Origin: Sphingobacteriales bacterium
GTDB taxonomy: Bacteria; Bacteroidota; Bacteroidia; Sphingobacteriales; Sphingobacteriaceae
NCBI GenBank assembly: GCA_004293485.1
Contig: RDYW01000051.1
Location: 1-36,089, forward strand
Direction: 5' to 3'
DNA: 36,089 bases
Within the stretch, counting starts at the first letter, position 1. The number at the start of each line of letters is the position of its first letter. Position numbers and translations under genes: made by a program. The notes under the pieces are model-generated. The model saw only the letters and a list, made by a program, of their open reading frames with translations, was not told the DNA's origin and ran no database searches. Of the stretch, positions 32,642-36,089 are shown in pieces.

Positions 32642-35600
32642 CTAATTAAAAATGTAGCGGATGCCAAATTGGCCTGACCAAGCCGAACCAAAAGGCGATG
32701 TTTGATAGCCTAAACCATTAGCTGGGGCTCTGAAAGTATAACCTCCAGCTGGCAAAGCAGGCGTAGTAAGGGCAACTAGTTGAGTAGCTTGGTTAGTTAC
32801 AAAATATTGCCTTCCCCACTCTTTATTTAACAAATTACCTACATTAAAAATATCAAAAGTTAATTGTAACTTATTTTTAGTTCCTTTTACTATACCACCT
32901 AAATCTTGGCTAATTCTTATATCAAATTGGTGTTGGAACGGGGTGATGGCGCCATTTCGTTCAGTATATTCACCTCTTTTTGTTTTTAAATAAGGGTCAT
33001 TTTCAATAAATGCATTTAATGCATCCCATTGTTGGGCTGGTGTTTGTGCGGGTAAATTACCTGATGCTTGTAACGGTAACAATTTAATTTGTGTAATATC
33101 TTTGGGAACAAAAAATAAATCATTCGAAAATCTTCCATCACCATTTAAATCTCCATTATACAAGTAGGTAAAACGTTGGCCTGATGTACCTGCATAAAAC
33201 AACGAAATGCCTGTTACAAAAAGCTTATTTTTATCATAAGCAATATTGTAGTTTAAACTTCCAATAACACGGTGCCTAGTTTGATAATTTGAAGTAGAAA
33301 GGTTGGGGTTATTAGGGCTGTTAACCGTTTGCACAAACTCCCAGTTAGATAAAGCTGTACTACTAGCTCCATCGTTTACTGATTTTGCTTCGCTATTGGT
33401 ATATGCTACCATGGTTGATAAACCAAAATTAAATTCTTTCTTTAATTGCGCAGTTATGTTATAGGTATAGCCTTTATTTGTGTTTTGTAATAATAAAACG
33501 TTTGTAAAGTTAGCATTACTTACTTTAGTTGTTGCTGGTGTACCACCAAAAAAAGTTCTATCATCGGCACCACCTGTTAGACCTGGTAAAATTTTATTGG
33601 TGCTTTCTTTCATATTTATATCGCTGTAAACAACGTTATTTATGGTTTTAGAATAAATACCTTCTAAAGTACCAATAATACCATAAGGTAATTTAAAATC
33701 GGCGGCCAAGTTGCTTCTAAAAACTTGAGGGATTTTAAAATTTTCGCTTACTAAATTAATTTCGGCTCGGTTAGTTCCTGCACCTGCATTACCTTGTGTG
33801 TTAGGGTTTGGGTTAAAAGCCAATACACCTGGTGCGGTACCCAATACATCAACAGTACTAAACAACATACCGCTGTTGCCATATTGGTTAGATAACCATA
33901 CAAAAGGTACACGCCCTGTAAATAAACCAGTTCCACCACGTACTTGTATGCTACGGTCGCCCATTACATCGTAATTAAAGCCTAATCTTGGAGATAATAA
34001 AGGTTTAGAACTTGGTGTTCTATCAGTTTTATAACCTGGGAAATATTTAGCAACAGAATCGTTTGCTAATGGTTTGTCGCCAAATACAGGTATATCCATA
34101 CGTAACCCAGCAGTAACTTTTAAGCCTTTTATTACTTCAAATTCATCTTGTGCATAAAAACCTAATTGGGCTGCACTAAATTTAGCTGATGGCCTCGTGT
34201 TGTTGGGGTCTCTAGAAATGGTAGCTTGTACTTGTCTTGGCTCTAAATTAGTAGGCCCATTGTTTAAATACTCATTTAAATTATTAAAAGTCCAACGGCC
34301 AGCTACGTTATTAATAAATAAATTGTTAAATTTAAAAAACTCGTTATGTGTACCAACAGTAACTAAGTGCTTACCCAAATTTATTTTTACGTTATCGGTA
34401 AATTCTAAAATAGATTGATTTAAACCATTTGCTACCGAACTTCTTTGAGACCCAAATACGGCAGTGTTAGCAGCTATACCTCCAATATTATTTATGGTAA
34501 CCATTGGAAATAAATCACCATTAATTTTTCGAGCATCATCCACTTTGGTGTAACCTAAAATTAAATTATTAGATATTTTTTCTGAAAGTTTAGAACGTAA
34601 CTCAATAACCCCAACGTGTTGCTTATTGGTAAACCTAAAACCATTATTTGCAAAATTAAATTCAGTTTGCGACCTGGTTAAGTTTTCGTCAAAAGCATCA
34701 ATATAATTATACCTAGCTGTTAATTGATTTTTACTATTTATATTCCAATCTAATTTAGTAAAAAATTTATTATTATTTCTTAGTAAATCTTGGCTTTTAG
34801 TTCCACCTACATCGTAACCATATCTTGCTAAAGTAGAATTTGAAATTAATCTGGCTAAACTATCGTTTATTGCAGCACCCGTTTCGCCAACGTTATTTGC
34901 TAATGGTGCTGCCCTACGCCCTAATTCGGCATTTACAAAAAAGAATAATTTGTTTTTTAATATCGGGCCACCTAATCTAAAACCATATTGGTTATCTGTA
35001 AAATCGGCAACTCTGGCATCGGTTAAAACGTTTTTACCTGACACATTTTGGTTTCTGCCAAAAAAGTATGCTGAACCTTCAAATTTATTAGTTCCAGAAC
35101 GCGTAATGGCATTTACACCTGCACCAGTAAAGTTACCTAACGATACATCGTAAGGGGCTAAAACTACTTGTATTTCTTGAATAGCATCTAATGATATAGG
35201 TTGTGTACCAGCTGAGCCACCTGGTGCACCACTACCTGATAAGCCAAAAACATCGTTATTAACCGCACCATCAATGGTAATATTGTTAAACCTATTGTTA
35301 ACTCCACCAAACGAGTTACCATTTGCCTGTGGCGTTAAACGTGTAAAATCTTGTAATGAACGGTTAATAGTAGGTAATTTTTCAATTTGGTCTTTACTTA
35401 TGTTGGTTGCAGCTCCGGTGCGTTTGCTGTTTAACAAGTAATCTTTTTTGCTTTTTACTACAACTTCCGAGAGTTGTGTGCCTGATTGTGTTAGTATAAA
35501 ATCAAAAATCGAAGTTTCGCCTAATTTGATGTAAATATCTGATAGTTTTGCTGCATCGTACCCTATATAGCTGGCCTCGATGGTGTATGGCCCACCAACA

Positions 35601-35818
35601 CGCATATTGGCAATACTAAATTTACCATCTGAACTAGTTACCGAACTGTATATTGTACCGGTAGGTTGGTGAGTAATCTTTAAGGTTGAACCCGCAAGTG
35701 TTAGTTTATTAATATCTAAAACTTTACCAGCCATACTACTGGTGGTAACTTGGGCGTTTGTTGTAATGCTTGCCATTATTAAAACGGAAAACAAAAGTTT
35801 TGTAAAAATTTTTACCAT
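32642..35818 (-). CDS. TonB-dependent outer-membrane receptor with carboxypeptidase-regulatory-like domain (Oar/SusC type)
   Basis: About 1058 residues. The start is set at the ATG 35818, giving the signal peptide MVKIFTKLLFSVLIMASITT cut before QVTTSS; the in-frame ATG at 35881 would put a poor leader in front and lies upstream of the -7 box. An N-terminal CarboxypepD_reg-like beta-sandwich of about 80 residues is followed by a plug domain (IEKLPTINRSLQDFTRLTPQ) and a long beta-barrel with many aromatic strands, ending in FGIRYIFN with the usual final aromatic pair. Such receptors take up large substrates using energy from TonB. No SusD partner lies adjacent, so it resembles the Oar-like group more than a SusCD pair; the substrate is unknown. 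A TAnnTTTG promoter box lies upstream at 35848-35841. Confidence 0.92.
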   Translation of the reverse strand: MVKIFTKLLFSVLIMASITTNAQVTTSSMAGKVLDINKLTLAGSTLKITHQPTGTIYSSVTSSDGKFSIANMRVGGPYTIEASYIGYDAAKLSDIYIKLGETSIFDFILTQSGTQLSEVVVKSKKDYLLNSKRTGAATNISKDQIEKLPTINRSLQDFTRLTPQANGNSFGGVNNRFNNITIDGAVNNDVFGLSGSGAPGGSAGTQPISLDAIQEIQVVLAPYDVSLGNFTGAGVNAITRSGTNKFEGSAYFFGRNQNVSGKNVLTDARVADFTDNQYGFRLGGPILKNKLFFFVNAELGRRAAPLANNVGETGAAINDSLARLISNSTLARYGYDVGGTKSQDLLRNNNKFFTKLDWNINSKNQLTARYNYIDAFDENLTRSQTEFNFANNGFRFTNKQHVGVIELRSKLSEKISNNLILGYTKVDDARKINGDLFPMVTINNIGGIAANTAVFGSQRSSVANGLNQSILEFTDNVKINLGKHLVTVGTHNEFFKFNNLFINNVAGRWTFNNLNEYLNNGPTNLEPRQVQATISRDPNNTRPSAKFSAAQLGFYAQDEFEVIKGLKVTAGLRMDIPVFGDKPLANDSVAKYFPGYKTDRTPSSKPLLSPRLGFNYDVMGDRSIQVRGGTGLFTGRVPFVWLSNQYGNSGMLFSTVDVLGTAPGVLAFNPNPNTQGNAGAGTNRAEINLVSENFKIPQVFRSNLAADFKLPYGIIGTLEGIYSKTINNVVYSDINMKESTNKILPGLTGGADDRTFFGGTPATTKVSNANFTNVLLLQNTNKGYTYNITAQLKKEFNFGLSTMVAYTNSEAKSVNDGASSTALSNWEFVQTVNSPNNPNLSTSNYQTRHRVIGSLNYNIAYDKNKLFVTGISLFYAGTSGQRFTYLYNGDLNGDGRFSNDLFFVPKDITQIKLLPLQASGNLPAQTPAQQWDALNAFIENDPYLKTKRGEYTERNGAITPFQHQFDIRISQDLGGIVKGTKNKLQLTFDIFNVGNLLNKEWGRQYFVTNQATQLVALTTPALPAGGYTFRAPANGLGYQTSPFGSAWSGQFGIRYIFN

Positions 35819-35840
35819 AATTATATTTGTTAGTGTATTA

Positions 35841-35848
35841 CAAAGGTA
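35841..35848 (-). promoter_or_regulatory. promoter -7 box of the TonB-dependent receptor
   Basis: On the minus strand TACCTTTG matches TAnnTTTG exactly and lies 22 nt before the ATG at 35818, which supports that start. A TTAAACA/TGTTAA palindrome (35874-35886) lies further upstream. Confidence 0.6.
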
Positions 35849-36022
35849 ACATGTTGTTCGTAACCTTAAAGTCTTAAACATGTTAAATTAATATTAAATA
35901 ATTATAAAATTAATGTAAACTAAAGATGTTTGCGCTTTAAATAGCTTGTGGGAATATTTATTAATTTATACCATAATATTATCAAGTTTATGATTTGTAA
36001 GTTCAATTGATAAGTGCAACAG

Positions 36023-36083
36023 GCATAAATCCTATGGGAACAAAGTTGAGCGTAGCGAAACGAAGTTCCCATAGGATTTATGC
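36023..36083. repeat. perfect 19-bp inverted repeat at the window edge
   Basis: GCATAAATCCTATGGGAAC (36023-36041) and its exact complement GTTCCCATAGGATTTATGC (36065-36083) surround a 23-nt spacer with GAGCGTAGCGAAACG. There is no T run, so it is not a normal terminator. It looks like a REP- or MITE-type intergenic hairpin; the window ends 6 nt later, so its full extent is unknown. Confidence 0.7.
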
Positions 36084-36089
36084 TGACAA

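Overview
The window reads as a chromosomal segment of an AT-rich member of the Bacteroidota. The evidence is a SusC/Oar-type TonB-dependent receptor, an OmpA protein with a thrombospondin-type-3 linker, several promoter -7 boxes of the Bacteroidota form TAnnTTTG, short leaders with little Shine-Dalgarno signal, and protein sequences (FolE, RpsO, RlmB, MutS2, SodA) that look like those of this phylum. No rRNA, tRNA or CRISPR array was seen. I cannot name the genus.

Region 1 (1-6760) is the most interesting part. A DASH-type cryptochrome/photolyase and a 51-residue DUF2256 zinc-ribbon-like gene read leftward. Divergent from them, a TIGR03643-type small gene is followed by a tight run: a 6-pyruvoyl-tetrahydropterin synthase with animal-type active site, GTP cyclohydrolase I, a short-chain dehydrogenase-like protein lacking the catalytic Ser and Tyr, a flavin reductase, a TetR-like regulator and an ABC1/UbiB-type kinase. 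A CarH/LitR-like MerR regulator with the adenosylcobalamin photosensor signature W-x9-EH lies at 27120-28007, and a SRPBCC protein at 32094. My reading is a blue-light response module with a built-in pterin pathway. A 30-bp inverted motif (TTAAACA-N16-TGTTTAA) lies in the photolyase divergent region, a near match lies in front of the CarH-like gene, and a version with the half-sites in opposite order lies in front of the pterin genes. All have the same 23-bp period, so it is a candidate shared operator.

Region 2 (6767-12038) has an arginine-deiminase-like hydrolase divergent from a CtlX-type hydrolase, then rlmB, then a decayed IS982-family element (10612-11617) abutting an inverted fragment of a second, related copy (11618-11840).

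Region 3 (12039-27024) is mostly housekeeping on the + strand: phosphohexomutase, S41 peptidase, galactokinase, M1 aminopeptidase, OmpA, a polysaccharide deacetylase lipoprotein, a CobW/YjiA GTPase, a BadF-type sugar kinase and MutS2.

Region 4 (27120-36089) holds the CarH-like regulator, tadA, sodA, rpsO, a YkuK-like RNase H-fold protein, amt, the SRPBCC gene and the TonB-dependent receptor. Strong hairpin terminators separate most of these units.

Short repeats are scattered between genes: a MITE-like composite element in three places (96-150, 8504-8652, 24391-24504), a TTCGGGC/AACGGGC heptad array in two places (5323-5365, 22266-22287), and a perfect 19-bp inverted repeat at the right edge.
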